Below, piece by piece: positions 7,876-15,490 of a stretch of 64,000 nt of DNA. Source of the DNA: Erythrobacter mangrovi (GTDB lineage Bacteria; Pseudomonadota; Alphaproteobacteria; Sphingomonadales; Sphingomonadaceae); NCBI RefSeq assembly GCF_013260645.1, contig NZ_CP053921.1:1495763-1559762 (forward strand), written 5' to 3'. Under the pieces are notes generated by a model, which saw only the letters and a program-made list of their open reading frames with translations, searched no databases and was not told where the DNA came from. Numbering within the stretch: the stretch's first letter is position 1; the number at the start of each line of letters is the position of its first letter. The position numbers and the translations under genes were made by a program.

Positions 7876-10800
7876 CTAGGACGGTCCATGCAAGAGCGAG
7901 GATCGAAAGTTGCTCACGAGCTTCCGCAAATCCGAGGCTGCCGCATAAGCTGCGGGTATCACCAACAATGTCAGGAAGGTAGATGTCGTGAGACCGCCGA
8001 TAATGATGAATCCCATGGGGTTTCTCCATTCCGCAGCGTCTGACTGTGCCAATGCGACGGGCATCATTCCGAAAACGGCAGCCAGCGCGGTCATGAGGAC
8101 TGGTCGCAGCCGTTCCGGCGCGGCATCGCGCATGGCCGCAGCAGCATCTTTGCCAGCATCGCGGAACTGGTTGGCGCGATCGACAAGCAGGATGCCGTTT
8201 TTCATCACGATACCCATAAGCGCAATCATGCCGATTTGCGCAAACAAGCTCATTTCCTGACCTGCTGCCCACATGAGAAAATACGCGCCCGAGAAGGACA
8301 GCGGCGCGGTGAGCATGATGATGATCGGTTGCCCGAAGCTGTTAAACTGGCTTGCGAGGACAATGTAGAGTGCGACAATCGCTAAGATGAAGGCAAAGAT
8401 AATGGCCTCGCTCGTTTCAGCGAGGCGGCGCGCTGTGCCTTCCATTTGGGTAGACAGTCCAGCTGGCGGTGGGTTGGCGGCAAGCAAGCCCTCTAAATCC
8501 GAGACGGCCACGCTCAACGGAACACCCGGCGCGGTATTGGCGAGCACCGAAATCTGGCGCGATCGATCAATGCGTTCGATTTCTGCGGCGTTCAGCGTGA
8601 CATCAATGTCGGCAATTGCTGCCAAATCGACCAGACTGCCCTGCGCTGTCCTGAGGGGCAGCGCCTCTATGTCGCTCAATCGCTGTCGCTCGCTTTCCTC
8701 CAACCGGACCCGAACGTCGTAGCGGCGTCCACCCGTCTCGAACGTCCCGGCATCGCTCCCGCCTACGAGTGTCCGCGAAGCTGCCGCAAGGTCGCGCGCA
8801 GAAATACCGAGATCCGCCGCCCGATCACGGTCGAGCGCGATCTGCAACTCAGGTCTGCCACCCTCATATGTGGAGCGCACGTCTACGAAATCAGATCGCG
8901 CGGACAGCTCGCTTTCGAGCCATTGCGCGTAGCGATTGATTGTGGCGGTATCCGGCCCTGTGATGATCAGCTCTATCGCGGTCTGTCCGACCCCGGCACC
9001 GGAAACCCACGGGACTTCCTCCACCGCGACTTGGCGTGCCTTCGGGACTCCGTCGAGTGCTGCCTGGCGTGCGAAGGTCATTATATCGTCTTGCGTCACG
9101 TCGCGTGACCGTTTGTGCGAAAGGCCGACATAGATATCGAGCTCGTTGATCTTTGGATTGGTCCCGCTGCCCGCACTGACAAAAACGAGTTCGACTTCGG
9201 GATTTTCGCGCAGAGCGGCATCCACCTGCTGCGCTGCATCCTTTGCCCCGGCTATCCCTGTGCCGAGCGGTAGCTTGATCGTGACGAGAAATTCCGAGCG
9301 GTCCGTAGTGGACATGAATGTGCTGGGCACGAGCGCCGCAAAAACCCCCCCCACGAATACGCTGGCAAGGGCGCCGCCTAGTACGACGTAGCGGCGGCGG
9401 ATCGCCCAAGATACGAGCCTTTCGTAGCGTTGTCGCATCCCGACATGGAATCGCTCTATGCGTGCGAACCAGCCGCTCTCCTTTTCTTCGGGACGCAGCA
9501 ACCGGGCCGAAAGCGCGGGTGTGAGCGTGAAGGCAACCAGCATCGAGACGCTGACGGAGAAGACGATTGCAAGACCGTATTGAAAGAAAAAGCGGCCAAC
9601 TATTCCTTCCATAAACGCGATTGGCACGAACACTGCCAAAGTCGCAAAAGTTCCAGCCAGAACAGCCAACGCAACCCGCTTAGTGGCTGCGTGAGCCGCT
9701 CCAGTTGCGTCAGCACCTTCATCGACATCATTTTGAACTGCTTCGACGACGACGATCGCGTCATCGACCAGCAGGCCGATAGCGACCGTCAGCGCTAACA
9801 AAGTGACCATGTTGATCGTGAAATCGAACGCCGCAAAGGCAATGAAGCTTGCGACTATCGAAGTGGGGATCGCCAGCAATACTATGATCGTAGCGCGCCA
9901 ACTGAGAAGGAAAAGGAATGTCACCGCGACCACCAGAACCACGGCAATTAACAGGTCGAACAGCACGTCTCCGATGGCCTGTTCGATGAAGCGAGAAGTG
10001 TCGCGCGCGATGACGAAGGTGACGCCTTCTGGTGCCGAAGCTCGCAGCTCCTCAATGTCGGCGCGGATGTGTTCGGCGACGGCGACTGTGTTCTCACCGC
10101 TTTGCTTGCGGACTTCAAGAACAACGCCTGGTTCACCGTCGAGCTGAGCATAACTGGCCTCGTCTTCAATCGAGTCTTCTACCCGCCCGACGTCGCCGAT
10201 CCGAACGGTTTGGCCATTGGGTCGATAGGCGATGGGTATGGCCGCGAATTCTGCCGCGCTATCCGCTTCGGCGAGTATGCGGACACCGAATTGGCGCGCG
10301 CGCCCCTCGGTGACCAACCGACCACCCGGCAGTTCGGAGTTCTCGCGCTGAATTGCGCCGAGTACGTCGTCCGCAGTCACTCCGCGAGCGCGCATCGCGG
10401 CTGCATCGAGCCAGATACGCATTTCCCGCTTGCGTCCGCCGACCAGCTCGACTGAACCGACGCCGGGGACGCGCTGTAAACGCTCCTTGACCTCCTCGTC
10501 TGCGAAAGCGGTCAAGTCACGAGCGGGCATGTCCCCCGACATGAGAACCGAGAGAATAGGCGCGGCATCGGGATCGACCTTTTCGATGACCGGTGATTCG
10601 GAATCGGCAGGCAGATCGGCTCCAAGCCGCGACATTTTGTCGCGCACCTCCTGCGCTTTCACATCGGCATCTTCCTCGAGTTCGAATTCGAGATTGACGA
10701 TGCTCACACCCTCCGCACTGGTCGACCGCATCTGACGCAATCCCGCAATGGTATTGAGCTGTTCCTCGACAATGTCGGTAACTTCGGTCTCCACGGATGC

Positions 10801-10980
10801 GGGCGAGGCGCCAGGAAGCGCCGTCGTTACTGAAACGTATGGAAACTCCACCTTTGGGAAAAGGTCGACGCCGAGCCGATTGAACGAAACAAGTCCCAGC
10901 ACCACGAGCGAGGCGATCAGCATCGTAGCGAAGACGGGGCGCCGGATCGATACGTCAGCGAGCCACATATCAGTCTGCAT
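7876..10980 (-). CDS. RND efflux transporter permease (HAE1/AcrB-like clade)
   Basis: Proton-driven inner-membrane pump subunit of a tripartite efflux system. It is 1034 residues with the two-fold RND architecture: a membrane helix after the N-terminal IRRPVFATM, large periplasmic loops, and helix 4 with the paired proton-relay aspartates D406-D407 (GLLVDDAIVVVE). Paired aspartates fit drug/lipophile pumps rather than metal pumps, whose helix 4 usually has one Asp. It is the last gene of a four-gene overlapping operon and overlaps the adaptor by 11 bp. No outer-membrane factor is encoded here, so it presumably uses a host TolC-like channel. The substrate is unknown. Confidence 0.92.
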   Translation of the reverse strand: MQTDMWLADVSIRRPVFATMLIASLVVLGLVSFNRLGVDLFPKVEFPYVSVTTALPGASPASVETEVTDIVEEQLNTIAGLRQMRSTSAEGVSIVNLEFELEEDADVKAQEVRDKMSRLGADLPADSESPVIEKVDPDAAPILSVLMSGDMPARDLTAFADEEVKERLQRVPGVGSVELVGGRKREMRIWLDAAAMRARGVTADDVLGAIQRENSELPGGRLVTEGRARQFGVRILAEADSAAEFAAIPIAYRPNGQTVRIGDVGRVEDSIEDEASYAQLDGEPGVVLEVRKQSGENTVAVAEHIRADIEELRASAPEGVTFVIARDTSRFIEQAIGDVLFDLLIAVVLVVAVTFLFLLSWRATIIVLLAIPTSIVASFIAFAAFDFTINMVTLLALTVAIGLLVDDAIVVVEAVQNDVDEGADATGAAHAATKRVALAVLAGTFATLAVFVPIAFMEGIVGRFFFQYGLAIVFSVSVSMLVAFTLTPALSARLLRPEEKESGWFARIERFHVGMRQRYERLVSWAIRRRYVVLGGALASVFVGGVFAALVPSTFMSTTDRSEFLVTIKLPLGTGIAGAKDAAQQVDAALRENPEVELVFVSAGSGTNPKINELDIYVGLSHKRSRDVTQDDIMTFARQAALDGVPKARQVAVEEVPWVSGAGVGQTAIELIITGPDTATINRYAQWLESELSARSDFVDVRSTYEGGRPELQIALDRDRAADLGISARDLAAASRTLVGGSDAGTFETGGRRYDVRVRLEESERQRLSDIEALPLRTAQGSLVDLAAIADIDVTLNAAEIERIDRSRQISVLANTAPGVPLSVAVSDLEGLLAANPPPAGLSTQMEGTARRLAETSEAIIFAFILAIVALYIVLASQFNSFGQPIIIMLTAPLSFSGAYFLMWAAGQEMSLFAQIGMIALMGIVMKNGILLVDRANQFRDAGKDAAAAMRDAAPERLRPVLMTALAAVFGMMPVALAQSDAAEWRNPMGFIIIGGLTTSTFLTLLVIPAAYAAASDLRKLVSNFRSSLLHGPS

Positions 10981-12073
10981 CGCTCATTTGGCGGGACTCT
11001 ACTGTTTCACCGTCACGCAAAGTCGAAGGCGGATCGAGGACCAATTCATCCCCTGCGGCCAAGCCTGAAAGAATGCGCACCCGATCAAGATCGATGCTCT
11101 CGAAAGTAACTTCGCGCCCATGTGCCTTCCCGTTTTCAACAATGAAAACGTGCGCGGCAGCACTATCGCCACGGATTGCGGTTCGAGGGAGGATTATCGC
11201 CGAAACGGGTGGGACGTTGATTTCAGCGCGAGCCCCCAAACCTGAGCTGATGCGATAATTTGGATTGGCAATCGGCAGCCGCAATTCGACCATCCGGCTC
11301 TCAGGGTCGACCCGGTCGTTGATAATATAGACTATGCTATCAATCGGCTCGTCGAACCCTTCGATGTAGACGCGAGCGGGCATATTTCGCCGAAAGGCGT
11401 CAACATATTCCTGTGGCGCGTTCACGATGGCGGCGACCGTTCCGAGCTCCTGCAATTGGAGCGCTGCTGATTGACCGCCCATCGAAAAGCGGTTGTTGAG
11501 GTAGACCCCTTCATCGACCAACCGAGCGGTAACAACGCCATCGTAAGGCGCTCGCGTGATGGTATCAGATAACGCTTGCTGCGCGGTGCCGAACACTGCC
11601 TGAGCCTGCGTTTTTTGCGCTCGTGCAACGGCAAGTTCCGTTTCGACCGCATCGACCTGCGCGTTTGATACAAAACCCTTAGGTGCAAGCGCAATAACGC
11701 GCTCGTAGCGCCGTTCTGCCTCGATCGCTCGGGCGCTAGCTAGATCGACGGCGGCCTGCGCTTCGGCGACGCGCCGCTGGTAATCAGCCTGACGGATACG
11801 AAAGAGTGGTTGGCCCCGCGATACCCTGTCGCCGACCTTTACGAAAATGCGCTCAACCGGCCCCTCTGCGAGCGCTCCGATCGAACTGCTTTGCTTGGCT
11901 GCAATGGTGCCGAATGCTTTTACTGGTTCTGCGAGCAATTCGGGTTCGACGACCATTGTCTGAACTTTGCGCGGACCTGACTGCGCGTCTTGCCCCGCCT
12001 CGCTTCCGTCCACGCCACCTGAGCATGCAGCAAGAGCCAAACAGAAAGCCGTTAGGGTGGCGCGCGCTAACAT
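10970..12073 (-). CDS. RND periplasmic adaptor (membrane fusion lipoprotein)
   Basis: Adaptor that joins the RND permease to an outer-membrane channel. The N-terminus is a lipoprotein signal with Cys17 in LALAAC. The order is HlyD/AcrA-like: barrel-sandwich hybrid (GPVERIFVKVGDRVSRGQPLF), a helical hairpin around residues 80-150, the second lipoyl half (SDTITRAPYDGVV) and beta-barrel domains. At 367 residues it has the usual length. It overlaps the thioesterase gene upstream by 7 bp and the permease downstream by 11 bp, so it is co-translated with both. Confidence 0.9.
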   Translation of the reverse strand: MLARATLTAFCLALAACSGGVDGSEAGQDAQSGPRKVQTMVVEPELLAEPVKAFGTIAAKQSSSIGALAEGPVERIFVKVGDRVSRGQPLFRIRQADYQRRVAEAQAAVDLASARAIEAERRYERVIALAPKGFVSNAQVDAVETELAVARAQKTQAQAVFGTAQQALSDTITRAPYDGVVTARLVDEGVYLNNRFSMGGQSAALQLQELGTVAAIVNAPQEYVDAFRRNMPARVYIEGFDEPIDSIVYIINDRVDPESRMVELRLPIANPNYRISSGLGARAEINVPPVSAIILPRTAIRGDSAAAHVFIVENGKAHGREVTFESIDLDRVRILSGLAAGDELVLDPPSTLRDGETVESRQMSDAD

Positions 12074-12480
12074 ATGTAGGCACCCCTGCCGCTGGCGATC
12101 AGTTTGCCGTCCGGTCCAACTATCCGGCTTTCGGCAACCGAGATTTGCCTTCCGACCTTGACCACCTGACCCGTCACAATGAGGGGCCCAGAAGTCGCCG
12201 GGCGATGATAATCAACGCGCAGGTCGGCTGTCACCTTCGCTGTCACACCTTGCGACAGCAATGTGTAGAGCCCTGTGAGGTCAATCAGCGATGCCAGCAC
12301 GCCGCCATGAGCTGAACCGATCATCGGGTTCGAGATAATCTCTTCGCGCCACGGCATTTCGAGCTCAATCTGCTCGCTAGAATACGATTTTACCGTCAGA
12401 CCGAGCCATTGATGAAACGGAGCAATCCGCAACAGCTCATCAAGACGTTCGCAATCGATTGGACCGTGCTCCTTGCTCAT
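12067..12480 (-). CDS. PaaI-type hotdog-fold thioesterase
   Basis: A 137-residue single hotdog-domain protein. The segment SNPMIGSAHGGVLASLIDLTG is the PaaI/thioesterase superfamily core, with the HGG loop that positions the acyl-CoA thioester, followed by the strand TADLRVDYHRPA. It probably hydrolyses an acyl- or aryl-CoA thioester in the cytoplasm. It sits between an alpha/beta hydrolase (4-bp overlap) and the RND adaptor (7-bp overlap), which suggests the operon processes an acyl compound before or during export. The substrate cannot be inferred. Confidence 0.82.
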   Translation of the reverse strand: MSKEHGPIDCERLDELLRIAPFHQWLGLTVKSYSSEQIELEMPWREEIISNPMIGSAHGGVLASLIDLTGLYTLLSQGVTAKVTADLRVDYHRPATSGPLIVTGQVVKVGRQISVAESRIVGPDGKLIASGRGAYIC

Positions 12481-13364
12481 GCTGTAGTTCCTTGGGGAGA
12501 GTGATGGCGGGTCAGAAAATCGAGGATCGCTTCCGAAAAGGCGTCGTTGGCGTCTCCCACCACCATATGCGTGGCATCTGCGATGTCGGAATATTCGGTG
12601 TTCGGGACCAGGTCGCGCAAATGCGCCACCGCCTCTTCGGAAACCAGATCGCTCGATCCGCCGCGAATGAGATGCACTGGTAACGAAAGCCGACTGGCCG
12701 CATCGCTCAGCGCATCGAATTGCCGATCCTGATGAGCCGGATCGCTTCGCTTCGTGGTCATGATGTTACGGATAAAGGCCGGGTCCCAGTGCCAGTAGTA
12801 GCGGCCATCATCCTTTTTGCGCAGGTAGCGCCGCAGTCCCTCTCCAGCCCCGCGCTTGCGGCGATGCGGCATGTACCTCGCGATGATTCCCGCCGCTTCT
12901 TCAGGTGAAGAAAAGCCGGTATCGACATGCTGTTCCATGAAACCGACCACACGCATCACGCCGCCCGGCTCCATGCGCGGGGCAATGTCTACAAGGGTCA
13001 GGGAAGCGAAAGTGTCTGGCGCGAGATAACCCTCGGCGATGATCCCGGCCAGTCCCCCCAGCGAAGCACCAACGAGTGCTGGTTTGCACTCCATGCCTGA
13101 TGCAATCGCTACAAGATCGGAAGCGAAGTCGCGAATATCGTATGCTCCGCTCGCAGCCCAATCGCTCTCGCCATGACCGCGCATATCAATCGCAATTGTG
13201 CGGTAGCCAGCTTCGGCCAAATCACCTGTTACGCGCTTCCACGCACGGCGCGTCTGCCCGCCGCCATGTGCGAGCAGGACGGGCATGGCGTTGTCGCCAC
13301 CAATCACTTCTGCGGCAAGGGAGAGTCCTCCCGCTCCATGAATTTTGGTGGTCAAAATCTCCAT
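12477..13364 (-). CDS. Alpha/beta-hydrolase family protein
   Basis: First gene of the MarR-controlled efflux operon. Visible features are the oxyanion region LLAHGGGQTRRAW, the DMRGHGESDW strand, the nucleophile elbow GASLGG and a late His in DATHMVVGD. It is related to ester/lactone hydrolases and haloperoxidase-like enzymes. An ATG at 13364 is chosen over the GTG at 13376 because a good -10 (TATAGT, 13375-13380) overlaps the GTG; transcription would then begin within a few bases of the ATG, giving an almost leaderless message. If the GTG were used the protein would be four residues longer. It overlaps the thioesterase by 4 bp. Confidence 0.85.
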   Translation of the reverse strand: MEILTTKIHGAGGLSLAAEVIGGDNAMPVLLAHGGGQTRRAWKRVTGDLAEAGYRTIAIDMRGHGESDWAASGAYDIRDFASDLVAIASGMECKPALVGASLGGLAGIIAEGYLAPDTFASLTLVDIAPRMEPGGVMRVVGFMEQHVDTGFSSPEEAAGIIARYMPHRRKRGAGEGLRRYLRKKDDGRYYWHWDPAFIRNIMTTKRSDPAHQDRQFDALSDAASRLSLPVHLIRGGSSDLVSEEAVAHLRDLVPNTEYSDIADATHMVVGDANDAFSEAILDFLTRHHSPQGTTA

Positions 13365-13374
13365 ATCGCAAGCC

Positions 13375-13402
13375 ACTATATTGTAAATTGATTTACAGTA
13401 AA
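13375..13402 (-). promoter_or_regulatory. Promoter of the hydrolase-efflux operon
   Basis: On the minus strand TTTACT (plus 13397-13402), 16 bp, then TATAGT (plus 13375-13380): a good sigma-70-like pair. The MarR palindromes fall in the spacer and -35, so binding there would block this promoter. Confidence 0.55.
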
Positions 13403-13403
13403 T
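13382..13403. promoter_or_regulatory. MarR-type operator, two overlapping palindromes
   Basis: TGTAAAT-TG-ATTTACA (13382-13397) is a perfect 7-bp inverted repeat, and ATTTACAGTAAAT (13391-13403) is a second one sharing the middle arm. It lies between the divergent marR-like gene and the hydrolase operon, the usual place for a MarR autoregulatory operator. Confidence 0.7.
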
Positions 13404-13441
13404 GACTTTATCTAAGTCGATGCTGTGTTAAGGTGCCTTGC

Positions 13442-13915
13442 ATGGCAACAAAGCTCGACCACGATCCCGATGAAAAAGCGGCGCCATTCCTGACCGATCA
13501 AGACCGGTTGGTTTTTCTGTTGGAAGAGCTCACGCGACGATTGCGCCGTACCTTCGATTCCTCACTCGAGCAGTTTGGACTCACCCGCACCCAGTGGCGT
13601 GCGTTAGCCTATCTCTACCGGACACCCGGCATGACCCAGACCGAATTGGCCGGTCAATTGGAGCTGGAGCGGGCAAGCATCGGGCAAGCGATCGACCGGC
13701 TAGAAGAATTGGGCTTGGTCGAACGGCGCAGCGCCAAAAACGACCGCCGTGTGTGGCAGGTGCACCTGCGATCCGCTGCAATCGACTTGCTTCCGAAAAT
13801 GCGAGTCGAAGCGGATCAGGTCTATGCGCGCCTGCTCACAGGAATAAAGGACGAGGACTTGGAGGCATTCAAGTCTACTTTGGCCGCAATGCAGCGCAAT
13901 TTGGGCGATGCCTAA
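13442..13915 (+). CDS. MarR-family transcriptional regulator
   Basis: Winged-helix repressor, 157 residues. The core shows LTRTQWRALAYLYRTPGMTQTELAGQL (recognition-helix region), then IDRLEELGLVERRSAKNDRRVWQVHL, the MarR wing with its DxR signature. It is transcribed away from the hydrolase-thioesterase-RND operon and shares a 77-bp gap with palindromic operators, so it most likely represses that operon and itself until a small aromatic or lipophilic ligand binds. The ATG at 13442 is used; a GTG nine bases earlier is possible. AAGG lies 8-12 bp upstream of the ATG. Confidence 0.88.
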   Translation: MATKLDHDPDEKAAPFLTDQDRLVFLLEELTRRLRRTFDSSLEQFGLTRTQWRALAYLYRTPGMTQTELAGQLELERASIGQAIDRLEELGLVERRSAKNDRRVWQVHLRSAAIDLLPKMRVEADQVYARLLTGIKDEDLEAFKSTLAAMQRNLGDA

Positions 13916-13948
13916 AGGGCCCAGCGGTCGCCGCGAGAGAAGGTAACT

Positions 13949-13990
13949 TTACCAGCTGTAGTCGACGCCAACGCCGAAGAATGGCGGTAA
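13949..13990 (-). pseudogene. Possible C-terminal remnant of an outer-membrane beta-barrel protein
   Basis: On the minus strand the last codons before a TAA read LPPFFGVGVDYSW. An alternating pattern ending in an aromatic residue is the usual last strand of outer-membrane barrels. A stop occurs three codons upstream in the same frame, so no intact gene exists. The rest of 13916-14096, between convergent genes, shows nothing else. This could be chance. Confidence 0.2.
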
Positions 13991-14096
13991 TTCCAATTAC
14001 CCATCTATATCCGCAATTGGGTCGGAGGCGGAAGGTCCGCTTTTTGCGAAACCAGCGCCGAAAGCCGACCGTCAACTAACGGCCCAAGTCCTGCCG

Positions 14097-14732
14097 CTAC
14101 AAGGCTCGGCCAAACCAGATAACCCGGCCCACCACGTGAACTTCCGACCGATCCATGTCGTGCCAGGTAGGGTAAGCCGGATTGTCGCTGGCAATGGTGA
14201 TCTGCCTACCATTTGGCTTGATAGCGATCCGCTTCACGACGAGGGTATCATCAGAACGAAGGACGTAGATCCCGTCTCGCAGTCGCGAGCCGTGATCTGA
14301 AGCATCGACCAGAACCTCGTCACCATCACTGAGAGTGGGCTCCATCGAGTCACCCTTGACGCCGACGATCGACAGGCTGGCGCTCTTGGCCGAAGTCAGG
14401 TGCCGCAGCCACCGCTCATCGAACCCGAACCGGGTGTGTGCAGTCTCACTAGCAGCTACCGCGCCAAAGCCGGCGGATGCCTCCACATCGAGTACGGGGA
14501 TCTCGACCATGCCATCGGTGACCGGATTAGCCGGACCACCGAGCACTTGCTCGTCGACACCGAAGAAGCAGGCAAGCGTCTTTCGATCCTCGTCATCGAG
14601 CTTTCTTGGAGAGCCGCGCCTGATGAACTGTTGTACATAAGCGGGATTGCGGCCGAGCAGCCGCGATATCGAGGCGTAGCCATATCCGCCCTTGAGAATC
14701 AGCCGGTCGAGCTCTTCCCTGACATGTTCCAT
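14097..14732 (-). CDS. S24-family self-cleaving transcriptional repressor (CI/LexA-like)
   Basis: DNA-binding repressor with a latent protease domain, of the phage CI / SXT SetR type. The N-terminal 60 residues contain a helix-turn-helix (ASISRLLGRNPAYVQQFIRRG). The C-terminal S24 domain has the scissile Ala87-Gly88 (EASAGFG), nucleophile Ser129 (GDSMEPT) and general base Lys167 (LVVKRIA); the 38-residue Ser-Lys spacing agrees with LexA (S119, K156). RecA-stimulated self-cleavage after DNA damage would inactivate it. A palindrome and a GTTC-N7-GTTC box lie upstream. It sits between the accessory genes and the tra operon, a typical place for an element's master repressor. It is not the housekeeping LexA, whose helix-turn-helix differs. 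Confidence 0.85.
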   Translation of the reverse strand: MEHVREELDRLILKGGYGYASISRLLGRNPAYVQQFIRRGSPRKLDDEDRKTLACFFGVDEQVLGGPANPVTDGMVEIPVLDVEASAGFGAVAASETAHTRFGFDERWLRHLTSAKSASLSIVGVKGDSMEPTLSDGDEVLVDASDHGSRLRDGIYVLRSDDTLVVKRIAIKPNGRQITIASDNPAYPTWHDMDRSEVHVVGRVIWFGRAL

Positions 14733-14757
14733 CTGTCTGTCCTTCGAATCTCAATCG

Positions 14758-14771
14758 TAGGAATTTTCCTA
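14758..14771. promoter_or_regulatory. Candidate repressor operator palindrome
   Basis: TAGGAA-TT-TTCCTA, perfect 6-bp arms, 25 bp upstream of the S24 repressor start and near its likely -10. With one more base the left half reads GTAGGAA, the same core found three times in the tra regulatory region. Confidence 0.5.
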
Positions 14772-14795
14772 GACTCGCGGATATGATCTTACTAA

Positions 14796-14810
14796 GAACA
14801 TAACAGGAAC
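14796..14810. promoter_or_regulatory. SOS (LexA-type) box GAAC-N7-GAAC
   Basis: GAACATAACAGGAAC; in the opposite orientation GTTCCTGTTATGTTC. This is an exact match to the alphaproteobacterial LexA consensus GTTC-N7-GTTC. It lies in the 110-bp divergent region between the S24 repressor and the gene starting at 14843, 33 bp before the latter's start. Confidence 0.65.
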
Positions 14811-14842
14811 ACAAGGGATTTGCGAGTCGGAGCGAAAGGGTC

Positions 14843-15151
14843 ATGACCTTGCTGGAACGGATCGAAAAGCATCTGAAAGATCATCATATTTCGGCTACAC
14901 GCTTCGGCAGGCGCGCAGTCGGTGATCCTCGATTCGTACTCGACCTCCGGCAAGGACGAAGGCCGCGTCGACGAACGCTAGAGCGGCTGGAAGCCTATCT
15001 GCAGTCAGTCGAGGCTGGAGATCCCAACAGTTCCATCAGGAATGGGACTTGCGCGCGGCAAGTTGCTCATAGCGACGGACCACAACCTGCCAGAGTCTTG
15101 CCCCGTTCTGCTCGCCGTCCTCGCATAGCTGATCGATCTTCGACGCAATAA
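14843..15151 (+). CDS. Small hypothetical protein, basic N-terminal domain
   Basis: The protein is 102 residues. The first 55 (MTLLERIEKHLKD, then TRFGRRAVGDPRFVLDLRQGR and a basic RRRTLERLEAYL helix) look like a genuine small alphaproteobacterial family, possibly DNA-binding. From about residue 65 the sequence is arginine-rich and antisense to a coding-like stretch on the other strand, so the original C-terminus was probably shorter and the present tail arose by read-through into a remnant. It is divergent from the S24 repressor with an SOS box in its leader. Function unknown. Confidence 0.5.
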   Translation: MTLLERIEKHLKDHHISATRFGRRAVGDPRFVLDLRQGRRPRRRTLERLEAYLQSVEAGDPNSSIRNGTCARQVAHSDGPQPARVLPRSARRPRIADRSSTQ

Positions 15152-15209
15152 ATTTTCGAGTCTGCAGGCCAAGATAGCGTTCTCGCTTTCGTGATGCTTC
15201 TTGTCTATT
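15036..15209 (-). pseudogene. 5'-truncated remnant of a small helical protein gene
   Basis: On the minus strand 57 codons are open before a TGA, containing RERYLGLQTRKFIASKIDQL and then CEDGEQNGARLWQVVVRRYEQL. This is an amphipathic helical pattern similar to small hypothetical proteins common in sphingomonads (IAERI..L...GD..G..RW motif). There is no ATG, GTG or TTG before the conserved part and an in-frame TAA lies immediately upstream, so the start has been lost. It overlaps antisense the odd tail of the 14843 gene. Confidence 0.4.
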
Positions 15210-15276
15210 TTATCAGCGATCTGTTGGGACGATTTAGAGGTGAGAGCGCCGATTTACCACTGAAGGAGAATGAGCG

Positions 15277-15486
15277 ATGAGCGATCCAGACAACAATCCC
15301 ACTGGTGGCAAGCAGGACTGGGAAGGTCTTCGTGAAGTCGACCGGGCCATCGCCGAGAACCGTCTCACTTCCTACACCTGGAAAAAGACTTGGGCTGACC
15401 CTTGGGGACGGCTCAAGTTGATTGCGATTTTTGCTGCATTGGCAGCTTTTGTCGTGTTCGTAATTGTGCACGACGTCATCCTTTAG
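15277..15486 (+). CDS. Small single-span membrane protein
   Basis: A 69-residue protein with a charged cytoplasmic N-terminus (SDPDNNPTGGKQDW), a polar/aromatic middle and one C-terminal membrane helix (LIAIFAALAAFVVFVIVHDVIL). A strong ribosome site (AAGGAGA) lies 7-8 bp before the ATG. It faces the 3' end of traG, 4 bp away. No family recognised; it may be unrelated to transfer. Confidence 0.6.
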   Translation: MSDPDNNPTGGKQDWEGLREVDRAIAENRLTSYTWKKTWADPWGRLKLIAIFAALAAFVVFVIVHDVIL

Positions 15487-15490
15487 CAGC

